Shown piece after piece: positions 42,185-50,720 of a stretch of DNA of 64,000 bases. The stretch is taken from contig NZ_JACCFL010000001.1 in assembly GCF_013410375.1 (NCBI RefSeq), positions 4,340,001-4,404,000 on the forward strand. The letters are read 5' to 3'. The first letter of the stretch is position 1. Every line of letters starts with the position of its first letter. Position numbers and translations under genes: made by a program. The DNA comes from Leifsonia shinshuensis (GTDB lineage: Bacteria > Actinomycetota > Actinomycetes > Actinomycetales > Microbacteriaceae). The notes under the pieces were generated by a model. That model was not told the origin of the DNA and searched no databases. It was given only the letters and a program-made list of their open reading frames with translations.

Positions 42185-43492
42185 TCACTTGTTCAGGAGC
42201 GGCTTGATCTGCGCGTCGGCGGACTGCAGGGTGGAGTGCACGTCGGCCTGCTTGAGGATGACGGACGTGAACGCGTTCCCGACGATGTCGTAGATCTGCG
42301 ACGCGTTGAGAAGGGCTGCGGCGTAGCTGGCCTTCTCGAGCGACGGCTTCCAGGTCGTGGTCCAGTACGGCACCTTGGCCGCGTCCGAGGAGTCGGCGAC
42401 CGACTTGGTGCCGTCGAAGATGCCGATCTGGTTGAAGTAGTCGAGTCCGGCGCTCTGCAGCGTGTGGATGAACTTCCAGGCGAGCTGGGGGTTCTTGGAT
42501 CCCTTGGGCACGACCCAGGCATAGCCGTATGCCGTGCTGGCGGTCTTCCCGTCGTCCGATGCCGGGTACTCGGTAGCGATGCTCACGGGCGGCGCGACGT
42601 TCGGGTACTGCTTCTGGAGCGAGCCGAGGTACCAGGATCCCGCGGTGAACAGCATCCCGCCCAGGCCTGCACCGTAGGTCTGCCGGTCGGCGCCCACGGC
42701 GGCGCCGTTGATGGAGGGCACGGAGGCCTGGCACTTGTACACCAGGTCCTGCACCGTCTGGAACGCCTTCTCGACGGCCGAGGACGTCAGGTTCGACTTC
42801 TTGCCGTCGGCGCTGAACAGAGAACCGCCGTTCTCGTGGGCGAGAGCATCGATGAAGAACACCTGCGAGGCCGGCAGGTTCGTCGGGAGGACGACCGCCT
42901 GCTGGGTGACCTTGCCGGAGGAGTCCTTCTTCAGGAGCTTGGGGCCCGCCGCGCAGACGTCGCTCCAGGTCTTCGGCGCCGCGACGCCCGCGTCCTGGTA
43001 CGCCTTCGTGTTCAGCCACGCACCGTAGTTCGAGACCTCGGACGGGATTCCGTAGTAGGAACCGCTGTCCGAGTAGCCCTCCAGCACGCCGTTGAGGTAC
43101 TTGCTCTTGAGCGCAGCGATGTCCGAAGCGCCGACGGACTTGTAGTCGATCGGCGCGAGCACGTGCTTCGAGAACAACTGCGGCATCTGGTCGTTCGACA
43201 CGAGGTACACGTCCGGCGGAGAGCCCGCGCTGGCGAGGGTCTGGAACTTCTGCGACTCGGAACCGCTGTCGACGGGGATGACGTTCACCTTGACGTTGGG
43301 GTTCGCCTTCTCGAAGTCGGCCACGAGCTTGTTCTCGAGATCCTTCCCCGGACCCGCCGTCGCGGCGAGGTGGGAGAGGTAGGTGATGGTGGTCGGGCCG
43401 CTATTGGCGCTGCCCTGCGAGCAGCCGGCGAGGGTGCCGGCGGCGACGAGCACCGCGACACCTCCAGCGACGGCCTTCGTGCTGAATTTCAT
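42185..43492 (-). CDS. Carbohydrate ABC transporter substrate-binding lipoprotein 1
   Basis: 435 aa. MKFSTKAVAGGVAVLVAAGTLAGCSQGSA carries a lipobox (Cys about 24). Type 2 binding fold, family 1 extracellular solute-binding protein (TITYLSHLAATAGPGKDLENKLVADFEKANPNVKVNVIPVD, AGSPPDVYLVSNDQMPQLF). ATG 43492 has GGAG upstream. It is the first gene of the LacI-controlled operon 43492-38032. It differs strongly from the second binding protein at 50721, so the two systems may take up different parts or forms of the same substrate. Confidence 0.93.
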   Translation of the reverse strand: MKFSTKAVAGGVAVLVAAGTLAGCSQGSANSGPTTITYLSHLAATAGPGKDLENKLVADFEKANPNVKVNVIPVDSGSESQKFQTLASAGSPPDVYLVSNDQMPQLFSKHVLAPIDYKSVGASDIAALKSKYLNGVLEGYSDSGSYYGIPSEVSNYGAWLNTKAYQDAGVAAPKTWSDVCAAGPKLLKKDSSGKVTQQAVVLPTNLPASQVFFIDALAHENGGSLFSADGKKSNLTSSAVEKAFQTVQDLVYKCQASVPSINGAAVGADRQTYGAGLGGMLFTAGSWYLGSLQKQYPNVAPPVSIATEYPASDDGKTASTAYGYAWVVPKGSKNPQLAWKFIHTLQSAGLDYFNQIGIFDGTKSVADSSDAAKVPYWTTTWKPSLEKASYAAALLNASQIYDIVGNAFTSVILKQADVHSTLQSADAQIKPLLNK

Positions 43493-43574
43493 TGAACGCT
43501 CCATTACGTTTCGGACACGGGGGCGACGATGCATCGGCCCACCTGCGCTTGTGATGTGGGGATGTTCTCTTGCT

Positions 43575-43634
43575 ACAGAACCGGTTCTTGTGAACCGGTT
43601 CTGTTACCTTAGATGCCTGTCGCCTCGGCGTCAA
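43575..43634 (-). promoter_or_regulatory. Promoter and double LacI operator of importer operon 1
   Basis: Minus strand: -35 TTGACG (43634-43629), 17 bp, -10 TAAGGT (43611-43606). Directly after it lies the operator: arms ACAGAACCGGTTC and GAACCGGTTCTGT (43604-43575) separated by 4 nt. Each arm carries the GAACCGGTTC decamer with a central CG, as LacI-family proteins like. A repressor bound here blocks the start site. The same arrangement occurs at 49253 and 50555. Confidence 0.9.
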
Positions 43635-43679
43635 GCAAGAATTCTGCGAACCTCCGCAGCGAGAGGAAGGTTCGCGAGT

Positions 43680-43988
43680 TCACCGCCAGGTACGGTCACT
43701 CTCGCGCTCGGACGGCGCGCTTTCCACCCGGCGACGAACGAACGCCAGCTTGAACACCATCAACGTCGCGAGAGCGCCGAGAGTGAGACAGTTCGCCGCG
43801 ACGACCATCGCGTCGCCGACGGCAGCGCCATAGCCGACCCAGAGGGCGACGCCGGTCGAAAGGGCAGCGAGATAGCCCCACGAGATGTCCGCCGCGGATC
43901 TGGTGCGCCAGCATCGCGCGAGCTGAGGCAGCCATGCACCCGTGGTGAGGAGGACCGCCGCCCCGCCCAGGAGCTGGAGTACGCTCAC
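43680..43988 (-). CDS. SemiSWEET-type small sugar transporter
   Basis: 102 aa, three helices. GAWLPQLARCWRTRSAADISWGYLAALSTGVALWVGYGAAVGDAMVVAANCLTLGALATLMVFKL contains the PQ motif and the conserved Asn of helix 3. SemiSWEETs are half-size uniporters for mono- or disaccharides working as dimers. GTG 43988 overlaps the stop of the M20 gene (GTGA); the longer frame adds a non-homologous extension. Last gene of the six-gene operon 49153-43680. It may export a sugar product or serve as low-affinity entry. Confidence 0.88.
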   Translation of the reverse strand: MSVLQLLGGAAVLLTTGAWLPQLARCWRTRSAADISWGYLAALSTGVALWVGYGAAVGDAMVVAANCLTLGALATLMVFKLAFVRRRVESAPSERESDRTWR

Positions 43989-45136
43989 ACCCGCCTGCCG
44001 AACGAAGCGATAACCTCTGCGGCCAGCACCGTTCGGGAGGTGACCTCGGAGACCTCCACCCATTCGCCGCGCGCGTGCGCTCCATCGCCGACGGCTCCGA
44101 GACCGTCCAGAACAGGGAGGCCGAGTGCGGCGGCGAAGTTACCGTCGCTCGCTCCGCCCGCAGACGTCTCGTCGACGCTCAGGCCGCGTCGTCGAGCGAG
44201 ATCGCGCGCCCTCTGGAACAACGCGGCGTTCCCAGCGCTCCGGTCCATCACCGGACGGACCCAGCTCCCTGTCACGCCCAACCGAGCACCGAGGCGGTGT
44301 GGCGAGAGTCCTGCCAGCACGCCCTCGATCCGCTGCGCCTCCGCGCGGTCGGCGACCCTGACATCGACGACGGCATGAGCTTCTCCGGCGATGACGTTGC
44401 TCCGCGTGCCCCCGCTGACGACGCCCACATTGACGCTCGTACCGGAGTCGAGGTCGGCGGCGGCATGGAGTGTGAGCACGGCGCGAGCCAACTCATCGAC
44501 GGCACTGACCCCCTTTCGCGGATCCAATCCTGCGTGCGCCTCGAGACCGTGCGCCGTCACCGTGAAGATCCCGTTCCCCTTGCGGGATGTCTTCAACGCG
44601 CCCGCCGCGCTCGGTTCGAAGACCAGCACCGCATCGCAATCGTGGACCGCGTCTTCGATGACCGTTCGAGAGGAGGGGGAACCGATCTCCTCGTCGCCAT
44701 TGAAGACCATCCTGATCGTGGGAAGCGGCGATCCGGCCTGCCGCGCCAGCGCCACGGCCCACACGGCCTGGATCAGCCCTGCCTTCATGTCGAAGGCTCC
44801 GGGGCCGGTCAACCGCCCTGCCTGGATCGCGACTGGCCAGTCCGCGAGCGTCCCGCGCGGCCAGACCGTGTCGTAGTGGCAGAGCAGGGCCACAGTCGCG
44901 GCGCCCGGATCTCCGGACCGGTATTCGCACGTGAGGATGTCGCCCTGGTCTCCACCGCCGACCACGCGCCGCACGTCCGGCGGGCCGATCGTACGCTCGA
45001 GGAACGCCTCCACCCACTCGAGCCCTTCGACCAGGGACGGCCGATGATCGCTCGGGGTCTCGATCCGTATGAAGGTGCAGAGGTCGGCGAGCTGCGACTC
45101 GAGCGCGTCAGCCGCCGAAGCGGCCAGATCGGTCAC
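43985..45136 (-). CDS. M20 family metallopeptidase/amidohydrolase (carboxypeptidase G2-like)
   Basis: 383 aa. Metal ligands are visible: His-Asp in LLCHYDTVW, Asp in GAFDMKAGLIQA, Glu-Glu in VFNGDEEIGSPSSR and a His-rich end region. A dimerisation domain lies at about 180-290. M20 enzymes cleave amide bonds of N-acyl amino acids, peptides or folate-like glutamates. In the operon it is coupled by ATGA/GTGA overlaps on both sides. Substrate here is probably an amide intermediate. Confidence 0.9.
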   Translation of the reverse strand: MTDLAASAADALESQLADLCTFIRIETPSDHRPSLVEGLEWVEAFLERTIGPPDVRRVVGGGDQGDILTCEYRSGDPGAATVALLCHYDTVWPRGTLADWPVAIQAGRLTGPGAFDMKAGLIQAVWAVALARQAGSPLPTIRMVFNGDEEIGSPSSRTVIEDAVHDCDAVLVFEPSAAGALKTSRKGNGIFTVTAHGLEAHAGLDPRKGVSAVDELARAVLTLHAAADLDSGTSVNVGVVSGGTRSNVIAGEAHAVVDVRVADRAEAQRIEGVLAGLSPHRLGARLGVTGSWVRPVMDRSAGNAALFQRARDLARRRGLSVDETSAGGASDGNFAAALGLPVLDGLGAVGDGAHARGEWVEVSEVTSRTVLAAEVIASFGRRV

Positions 45137-46137
45137 GACCGTCCCAGCTCGTCGAGTTCGAGGAGGGCGTCCTCGCCGTCATCGAGTCGGCCCGCCTCTG
45201 CGTCCGCCATCGTCGCGATGAGCCAGCGTGTCAGGGGGACGTCGAGACCGAGTCGCGAGGCCCGTTGGACGACCGGCCCGAACTGGGCGGAGACCTCCGT
45301 CCCCCGGCGGTGCACAGCGAGATCCCGCCAGTATCCCGATCGCTTCTTCGCCTGGGTCGCGAGCCAGGCGACCAGGCTGTCGGTCGCGCGGTCCGCGACC
45401 GTCGGGCGCCCCAGATAGGCGTGCGGCGCGAAGGCGTCGAAATCCTCGAGTACGACGCCCTCGGCCACAGCGACGCCGAGGATCTCGCGAACCAGAGCAT
45501 GCATGCCCCGCCGGTGTCGATCGATGAGGTCACCCATGTCCTCGTCGACGAGCGCCGTCGCCGCCAGCATCGCGGCGAATCCGAGCTTCGCCCACAGGAA
45601 GCCGGGGACGTTGTCCGAGATGACCGGTCGTCCCCAGCAGCGCAGGTCTGCGGCAAGGGCACGCACCCGGTCGCTGGCGGGACCGCAGTGCTCGCCGAGC
45701 GCGATCGCGCCGTGACCGCCGTCCTGGATGATCCCCGGTGCGATGAGATCGGCGAAGAGGTCGACGAAGCCGGCGACTGTGCGCGTCGGACCGACGTGCG
45801 CCGCTATGACGGGCTCGAGGAGGCCGTTCTGCAGCGAGGCGACCCAGCCGTCATCCCGGAGCCGGGAGGCGATCCACCGGGAGGCGTTGTCGGTCGCCGG
45901 AGCCTTGACGGCGAGCAGTACGGCACCGAGTCGATCCGGCGCGCGGTCGGGCGTCGTAATCGGCACGGGGACGCGGAGGACGCTGTTCGGCCGCCGGATC
46001 TCGAGTCCGTCCGCCTGCACCGACTCCACATGCTCCCGGTTCGAGTCGATCAGCAGGACGTCCGAGCCGCCGAGCTGGAGGTACGCGCCGAGCGTCCCGC
46101 CGATCGCGCCTGCGCCGATGATCGTGTACTTCGTCAT
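45133..46137 (-). CDS. Ketopantoate reductase-like NAD(P)-dependent oxidoreductase
   Basis: 334 aa. N-terminal Rossmann MTKYTIIGAGAIGGTLGAYLQLGGSDVLLID, then VLLAVKAPATDNASRWI, VASLQNG (the ApbA/PanE block) and a helical C-terminal domain. ApbA/PanE relatives reduce or oxidise 2-keto acid/hydroxy acid pairs; the place inside a catabolic operon argues against pantothenate synthesis. ATG 46137 overlaps the upstream SDR stop. Probable oxidation of a hydroxyl group of the substrate or a breakdown product. Confidence 0.88.
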   Translation of the reverse strand: MTKYTIIGAGAIGGTLGAYLQLGGSDVLLIDSNREHVESVQADGLEIRRPNSVLRVPVPITTPDRAPDRLGAVLLAVKAPATDNASRWIASRLRDDGWVASLQNGLLEPVIAAHVGPTRTVAGFVDLFADLIAPGIIQDGGHGAIALGEHCGPASDRVRALAADLRCWGRPVISDNVPGFLWAKLGFAAMLAATALVDEDMGDLIDRHRRGMHALVREILGVAVAEGVVLEDFDAFAPHAYLGRPTVADRATDSLVAWLATQAKKRSGYWRDLAVHRRGTEVSAQFGPVVQRASRLGLDVPLTRWLIATMADAEAGRLDDGEDALLELDELGRS

Positions 46138-46961
46138 GCGTCCTCCGCCTGTGGGAGCAGGGCGTCCGACCAGGCCCGTGGAAGCCTCCATGCGCCCGTG
46201 CTCGTGCCACCGTCGACCCGGACCGTCTGGCCGGTGACCCACGCAGCGTCATCGCCGGCGAGCCAGAGGACCGCCCGCACCACGTCGTCGGGCGTGCCGG
46301 GCCTTCCGAGCGGATTGTCGGAGACCGCTGCCGCATATTCCTCGGTCACCGGGTTCAGGCGGCTTGCCACGGGGATGAAGCCCGGCGCCACCGCGTTGAC
46401 CCGGATCGAATGGCGTCCCAGCTCCAGTGCGGCCGCTCTCGTCGCCGCCTCGAGTGCGGCTTTCGATGTCGAGTAGGCGCTTCCGCCCGGTCTTGACCGG
46501 ATGGCAGCGCCCGAGGAGATGTTGACCACGTTCGCGCCGCGGTTCTCCTGAACCGCACGCCGGGCCAGCTCCGCGATGAGCAGCATCGGTGCGCGCGCGT
46601 TCACTGCCTGGACCCGATCCCAAGCCGCGGCGTCCAATTCGAGGACGTCGATCGAAGGATAGATGCCCGCCGCGGAGACCAGGACATCCACCGGGGCTGC
46701 CTCCCACGCCCGCGCGAGCACGTGCCCGGCCGAGGCGGCCACGGCGAGATCGACCGAGAGAGCAGCAGCGATCCGACCGCCCGCGACCTCGACCTCGGTC
46801 GCGACGCGCCCGAGCTGGTCGCCGTCCCGATCGACCAGGGTCAGCAGAGCCGACTGCCTTCCGAAGCCGACCGCGATCGCGCGGCCGATCCCATTGGCGG
46901 CACCGGTGACCACGACGTGACGAGCCCGGCCCTCCCCGGCGGCCACAGCCGGGTCCCTCAC
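46134..46961 (-). CDS. SDR family oxidoreductase
   Basis: 275 aa. TGAANGIGRAIAVGFGR cofactor motif, NVVNISSG serine and YSTSKAALEA (Tyr-x3-Lys) active site, C-terminal WVTGQTVRVDGGTSTG. Classical SDR, complete. GTG 46961 overlaps the stop of the deacetylase gene (GTGA) and was chosen for that; the longer frame to 47234 runs inside that gene. Its product likely dehydrogenates a sugar or cyclitol hydroxyl to a ketone, which would fit the aminotransferase of the same operon. Confidence 0.88.
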   Translation of the reverse strand: MRDPAVAAGEGRARHVVVTGAANGIGRAIAVGFGRQSALLTLVDRDGDQLGRVATEVEVAGGRIAAALSVDLAVAASAGHVLARAWEAAPVDVLVSAAGIYPSIDVLELDAAAWDRVQAVNARAPMLLIAELARRAVQENRGANVVNISSGAAIRSRPGGSAYSTSKAALEAATRAAALELGRHSIRVNAVAPGFIPVASRLNPVTEEYAAAVSDNPLGRPGTPDDVVRAVLWLAGDDAAWVTGQTVRVDGGTSTGAWRLPRAWSDALLPQAEDA

Positions 46962-47845
46962 AGCTGGGCCCTGACGTGCCGCGCGAGCGCTCCGTGCGTA
47001 CCCACCCAGACGTCGTCGAAGCGTCGAATGTGCGCGAGGAGCTCGTCCACGATCCACAGTCGCGAACGGTGGCCGATCACGTGCGGGTGCAGGGTGAGCT
47101 GGAAGAGCCCGCGCTGCTCTCTCGCCCGGTCGAACTCGTCGGTCCAGATGCGGAGGACCTCCCGCGGCGAAATCTGAGGCCGGAGACCGGAGAACCGATC
47201 CATCGTCAGATACGGTGCATCGTCGCGGATCCACTCCACGGGTATCTCGACGACTCCCGTCCGTTCGCCCCGCTCGAGCAGTTCGTACGGCTCCGTGTCC
47301 GCCATGAGCGAGGAGTCGTACTCGAAACCGTGCTCACGGATGATGCTCAGCGTGTGCGGCGAGAAGTCCCACGACGGTGTCCGGATCCCGGTCGGGCGGA
47401 ATCCGAGTTGTTCCTCGAACACGCGGGCACTGCGTTCGACGAGTTCGGACTCGTCTTCCGCGGAGAGCAGTGTGTTGCGCTCGTGGATCCAGCCATGCAG
47501 CCCCACCTCGTGCCCGCGAGCGACGTAGGAGGGCGCTTCGTCGGGCCGGAGCGATGCACACACGGCCGGCATGAAGAACGTGGCGGGCACGCCGTGCCGA
47601 TCGAGGAGGTCCAGCACGCGCGGCACGGCCACCCGCGCCCCGAACTCCCCCTGGGCCATCCGCCCAGGCGATGTCTCGCCGTCGCGGAGCGCCAGCGTCT
47701 CATGGTCGGAGTCGAAGGAGAGCAGGACGGCCACGTCGGCCTGATCCGGCCACCGGGACGCGCCGGGCGCGGCGAGTTCCCGCCCGGCGCGCACGTGCTC
47801 GACGTGACCGCGCCACTGCTCCTCCGGCCACTGCCATGGTTCCAT
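46958..47845 (-). CDS. CE4 polysaccharide deacetylase/imidase-like hydrolase
   Basis: 295 aa NodB-fold. FDSDHETLALRDGETSPGRM, PATFFMPAV, GHEVGLHGWIHERN (His-x3-His metal pair) and GIRTPSWDFSP form the CE4 active site. No signal peptide: cytoplasmic. The FDxDxE-type entry resembles the HpPgdA-like branch, which includes cyclic imidases as well as deacetylases. It could remove an N-acyl group or open a cyclic amide in the substrate. Located 18 bp after the aminotransferase gene and coupled to the SDR gene by a 4-bp overlap. Confidence 0.88.
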   Translation of the reverse strand: MEPWQWPEEQWRGHVEHVRAGRELAAPGASRWPDQADVAVLLSFDSDHETLALRDGETSPGRMAQGEFGARVAVPRVLDLLDRHGVPATFFMPAVCASLRPDEAPSYVARGHEVGLHGWIHERNTLLSAEDESELVERSARVFEEQLGFRPTGIRTPSWDFSPHTLSIIREHGFEYDSSLMADTEPYELLERGERTGVVEIPVEWIRDDAPYLTMDRFSGLRPQISPREVLRIWTDEFDRAREQRGLFQLTLHPHVIGHRSRLWIVDELLAHIRRFDDVWVGTHGALARHVRAQL

Positions 47846-47863
47846 CAGCTGCGGGTGCCTTTC

Positions 47864-49153
47864 TCAGCCGAGCAGAGCGGCGAGGACCTTGTTGACGCCG
47901 TGACCGATCTGCGCAATCTGGGCGGGCGTGTAGTCGGGGCTGACGTCGATGTGGATCGCGCGCTCCAGGAGCTCGTTGGTGCGAGGGCAGCTGGACGGGT
48001 CGAGCCGCGTGATGTCGGGAGCCGCGTCCCACGGCGTGCGCGAGGACCAGCTGCGGCCCTGGATCATCGGGTCCCAGTGGTAGGCGACGTGGTAGTCGGT
48101 GATGGCCGGGTTGAACAGGCGGGTGGCGGGGACGCCTTCGGACTGGAGGGCGGTCACCACCTGTCCGGTGCGCGCCGAGTCGGGCAGGAATCCGATCAGA
48201 GCGATACCGGCGTCGCCGGCCGGGTCCCACTGGTGACGCCAGGTCACCCCCGCGGCCGTGGCGATCTCAGCGACCTGAGCTCGGAGGGCGGCGTGGTTGC
48301 GACGGGCGTCCGCGAGGATGTCGTCGAGCTTCTCGAGCTGGGCGCCCGCGACCGCGCCCTGGAGCTCGGACATGCGGCCGGTGGTACCGACGAAGGTGCC
48401 CGTCTCCTTGAGGGAGGCGCGCAGGCTGCCTGCGACGTCGTGGAACATCAGGGCCCGCTCGTAGAGGGAGCGTGAATTCGTCGTGACCAGTCCGCCCTCG
48501 CCGCTGGTGAGGATCTTGTTGAACTGGAGGCTGAAGATACCGATGTCGCCGATGGTCCCGAGCCGGCGCCCGTGGAAGCTGGCCCCGCACGCCTGGGCGG
48601 TGTCCTCCAGGATTCGCAGATCGTGCCGGCGAGCGAGCTCCAACAGGCCGTCCATGTCGGAGGCGCCGCCCCGCATGTGGACGGTGAGGATGACTTTCGT
48701 CCGGTCGGTGATCCGGTTCGCCACATCGGCGACGTCCAGAGTCAGGCTCTCGTCCACCTCGGCGATCACGGGAACACCGCCCACGAACAGGACCGCAGCG
48801 GCGCTGGCGATCCATGTGTAGGCGGGCACGATCACCTCGTCGCCCGGCCCGACGCCCAGCGCGGCCAGGCTCGACGCCAGCGCGATGCTGCCGCTGGACA
48901 CGGCGAGGACGTGCGCCACGCCGAACTTCTCGGCGACGGCCGCCTCCAGCTCCTCCACCTTGGACGGGGCCTCACCCGGGCCGTAGTAGCGGAACAGTCG
49001 CTTGGAGCGCAGCACATCGAGCACCGCGGCCTCCTCCTCGGCGCCGATACGCATCCCACCGGGATACATCGGCGGGAGCGCCTCCGAGACGGCACGAGCG
49101 CCGCCGTTCACAGCCAGGGAGGCGTCCGTCAGAACAACATCGAAAACCGTCAT
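47864..49153 (-). CDS. DegT/DnrJ/EryC1/StrS-type PLP aminotransferase
   Basis: 429 aa. Core blocks: GPGDEVIVPAYTWIASAAAVLFVGGVPVIAEVD, EDTAQACGASFHGRRLGTIGDIGIFSLQFNKILTSGEGG with the PLP lysine in FNK. Sugar or cyclitol aminotransferase family (including StsC-like inosose aminotransferases). In a catabolic setting it may run in reverse, removing the amino group of an aminosugar or aminocyclitol to a keto compound. ATG 49153 has GGAAAC upstream; the longer frame covers the operator and is not translated. First gene of a six-gene operon. Confidence 0.9.
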   Translation of the reverse strand: MTVFDVVLTDASLAVNGGARAVSEALPPMYPGGMRIGAEEEAAVLDVLRSKRLFRYYGPGEAPSKVEELEAAVAEKFGVAHVLAVSSGSIALASSLAALGVGPGDEVIVPAYTWIASAAAVLFVGGVPVIAEVDESLTLDVADVANRITDRTKVILTVHMRGGASDMDGLLELARRHDLRILEDTAQACGASFHGRRLGTIGDIGIFSLQFNKILTSGEGGLVTTNSRSLYERALMFHDVAGSLRASLKETGTFVGTTGRMSELQGAVAGAQLEKLDDILADARRNHAALRAQVAEIATAAGVTWRHQWDPAGDAGIALIGFLPDSARTGQVVTALQSEGVPATRLFNPAITDYHVAYHWDPMIQGRSWSSRTPWDAAPDITRLDPSSCPRTNELLERAIHIDVSPDYTPAQIAQIGHGVNKVLAALLG

Positions 49154-49252
49154 TGGTCCGTTTCCTTCGTTTATCAGAAAATGCGGGAATCTGTGGGCGA
49201 GGCGCGGGCGGGGGCAGGGCACAGCCGGCGTCGATGGCGCTTCGCAAGCGGA

Positions 49253-49312
49253 ACAGAACCGGTTCTGTGAACCGGTTCTGTAGAATGTAATGCGACCCGA
49301 TCCCGGAGTCAA
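49253..49312 (-). promoter_or_regulatory. Promoter and double LacI operator between the aminotransferase operon and lacI
   Basis: Minus strand: -35 TTGACT (49312-49307), 17 bp, -10 TACATT (49289-49284). Operator arms ACAGAACCGGTTC and GAACCGGTTCTGT (49253-49281) separated by 3 nt begin 2 nt after the -10. The site lies between the divergent aminotransferase operon and the lacI gene, so the repressor may also regulate itself through it. Confidence 0.92.
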
Positions 49313-49363
49313 GCTCGCCGATCGCCGCGTTCGTTCTACTCTCGAGAGCAGAAAGGGAGGCCC

Positions 49364-50365
49364 ATGTCGAACAGACCGACCATTTCCGACCTCGCCGCCG
49401 AACTGGGGCTGTCGAAGTCGGCCGTCTCCAACGCCTTGCGCGGCGTCCCCCTCGTGAGCGCCGAGACAACCGCCCGCGTCCAGGAGTACGCACGCGAGCG
49501 TGGCTGGCGCCCGAACGCGGCCGCTCGCGCGCTCTCGCTCTCGCGCAGCGACAACATCGGCATCGTGCTCGTCCAGGTCGACTCCCTGCTGGGCACCGAG
49601 TCCTTCTACATGAGCGCCATCGCCGGCATCGAGCGGGTCCTGAGTCCGCAGGGCAAGAACCTCCTGCTGCGGACGATCGACTCCCCCGACGACGAGCGGA
49701 GCATCTACGAGTCATGGATCACGGAGGGCCGCGTGGACGGGGTGATCCTCTTCGACCGCCTGGTCGATGACGCCCGACCACGCCTGCTGGACGAGCGACA
49801 GCTTCCCTACGCCTTCTTCGGCGATGCCGACGACGCCTCCTCGGCGGAGCTCGTCATCGAAGAGACGCGCACGATCGCCACCCACCTGGCCGCCCTCGGG
49901 CATCGTTCGCTCCTGTTCCTCGGAGGGCCGGCAGAGCTGGCCCACGAGGAGGAGCGATCCGCGCACCTGACAAGCATCTCCGCCGAGAACGGGATGGCGA
50001 GCCGGATCATCCGCGGCGGCTACTCGATCGCCGACGGCCGGAACGGCGCGCGAGAGGGAATCGCAGCCGGCGACGTCACTGCGGTAATCGCGTCCAGCGA
50101 CCTGCTCGCCCTCGGCGCCGCCACGGAGCTCGCCGCATCCGGCCGCGACGATGTCGCCATCGTGAGCTGGGACGACTCGCTGCTCTGCCGATACTCACCG
50201 GTTCCACTGACGGCCCTCGACCGCCGCCATGCGGAGTCCGGGGAGATCGCCGCCCGCCAGCTCGTGAACGCGGCCTACTCCACCGGACTCCATCCGGTCC
50301 CGCACCGGCCGAGCGAGCTCCTCATCCGCGAATCCAGCAGGCCGCACCTCTCTCGGGTTCCGTAG
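49364..50365 (+). CDS. LacI-family transcriptional regulator of the amide-sugar regulon
   Basis: 333 aa. HTH TISDLAAELGLSKSAVSNALRGVPLVSAETTARVQEYARERGWRPNAAARALS (residues 5-60) including the hinge helix PNAAARALS, then a type 1 periplasmic-binding sensor domain (NIGIVLVQVDS to the C-terminus). Its ligand is probably the imported compound or an intermediate. Three operators of the same sequence (43575, 49253, 50586) sit next to promoters of the surrounding operons, and this is the only LacI gene in the window. Confidence 0.93.
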   Translation: MSNRPTISDLAAELGLSKSAVSNALRGVPLVSAETTARVQEYARERGWRPNAAARALSLSRSDNIGIVLVQVDSLLGTESFYMSAIAGIERVLSPQGKNLLLRTIDSPDDERSIYESWITEGRVDGVILFDRLVDDARPRLLDERQLPYAFFGDADDASSAELVIEETRTIATHLAALGHRSLLFLGGPAELAHEEERSAHLTSISAENGMASRIIRGGYSIADGRNGAREGIAAGDVTAVIASSDLLALGAATELAASGRDDVAIVSWDDSLLCRYSPVPLTALDRRHAESGEIAARQLVNAAYSTGLHPVPHRPSELLIRESSRPHLSRVP

Positions 50366-50720
50366 CACCTGTGCATCCAGTCGGCGCATAGCCTCCTGTC
50401 AGAGCTTCTCCAGAGCAGTCGGATACCGTTGATCGACGCAGTCCAGAAACGCTCTGCAGCCTGCGCACTCCGGCCATCATCGTTCGCTGGCCGCGTCGTG
50501 CGGCATCCGGCGTAGGCGGACCGCTCTCTCCCCACATTCTCCGAACACTCGCTGTTGACGCATACGCGAATGCGACTTATCTTTTACAGAACCGATTCAC
50601 AGAACCGGTTCTGTGGCAAGAGCCCATACGCGAACGCGATCGGACTTGTCGGACTCGGCGCCGATGCAACGCAGCATCGCCCAGGACGGTCGAGCAGCTA
50701 GAACCCGAAAGGAAAGCACA
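50366..50720. other. Gene-free region with the importer 2 promoter
   Basis: 355 bp without a convincing gene. The right part holds the promoter and operator described at 50555-50614. The left 180 bp show nothing recognisable. Confidence 0.7.
50555..50614 (+). promoter_or_regulatory. Promoter and double LacI operator of importer operon 2
   Basis: -35 TTGACG (50555-50560), 17 bp, -10 TATCTT (50578-50583). Operator arms ACAGAACCGATTC (one base changed) and GAACCGGTTCTGT separated by 3 nt, 50586-50614, begin 2 nt after the -10. The geometry equals the other two sites, so the same repressor should act here. Confidence 0.92.

Noticed and set aside
47864..49312. Longer start of the aminotransferase at 49312
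   Set aside because: The extension would cover the promoter and double operator, and the ATG at 49153 gives the normal family N-terminus.
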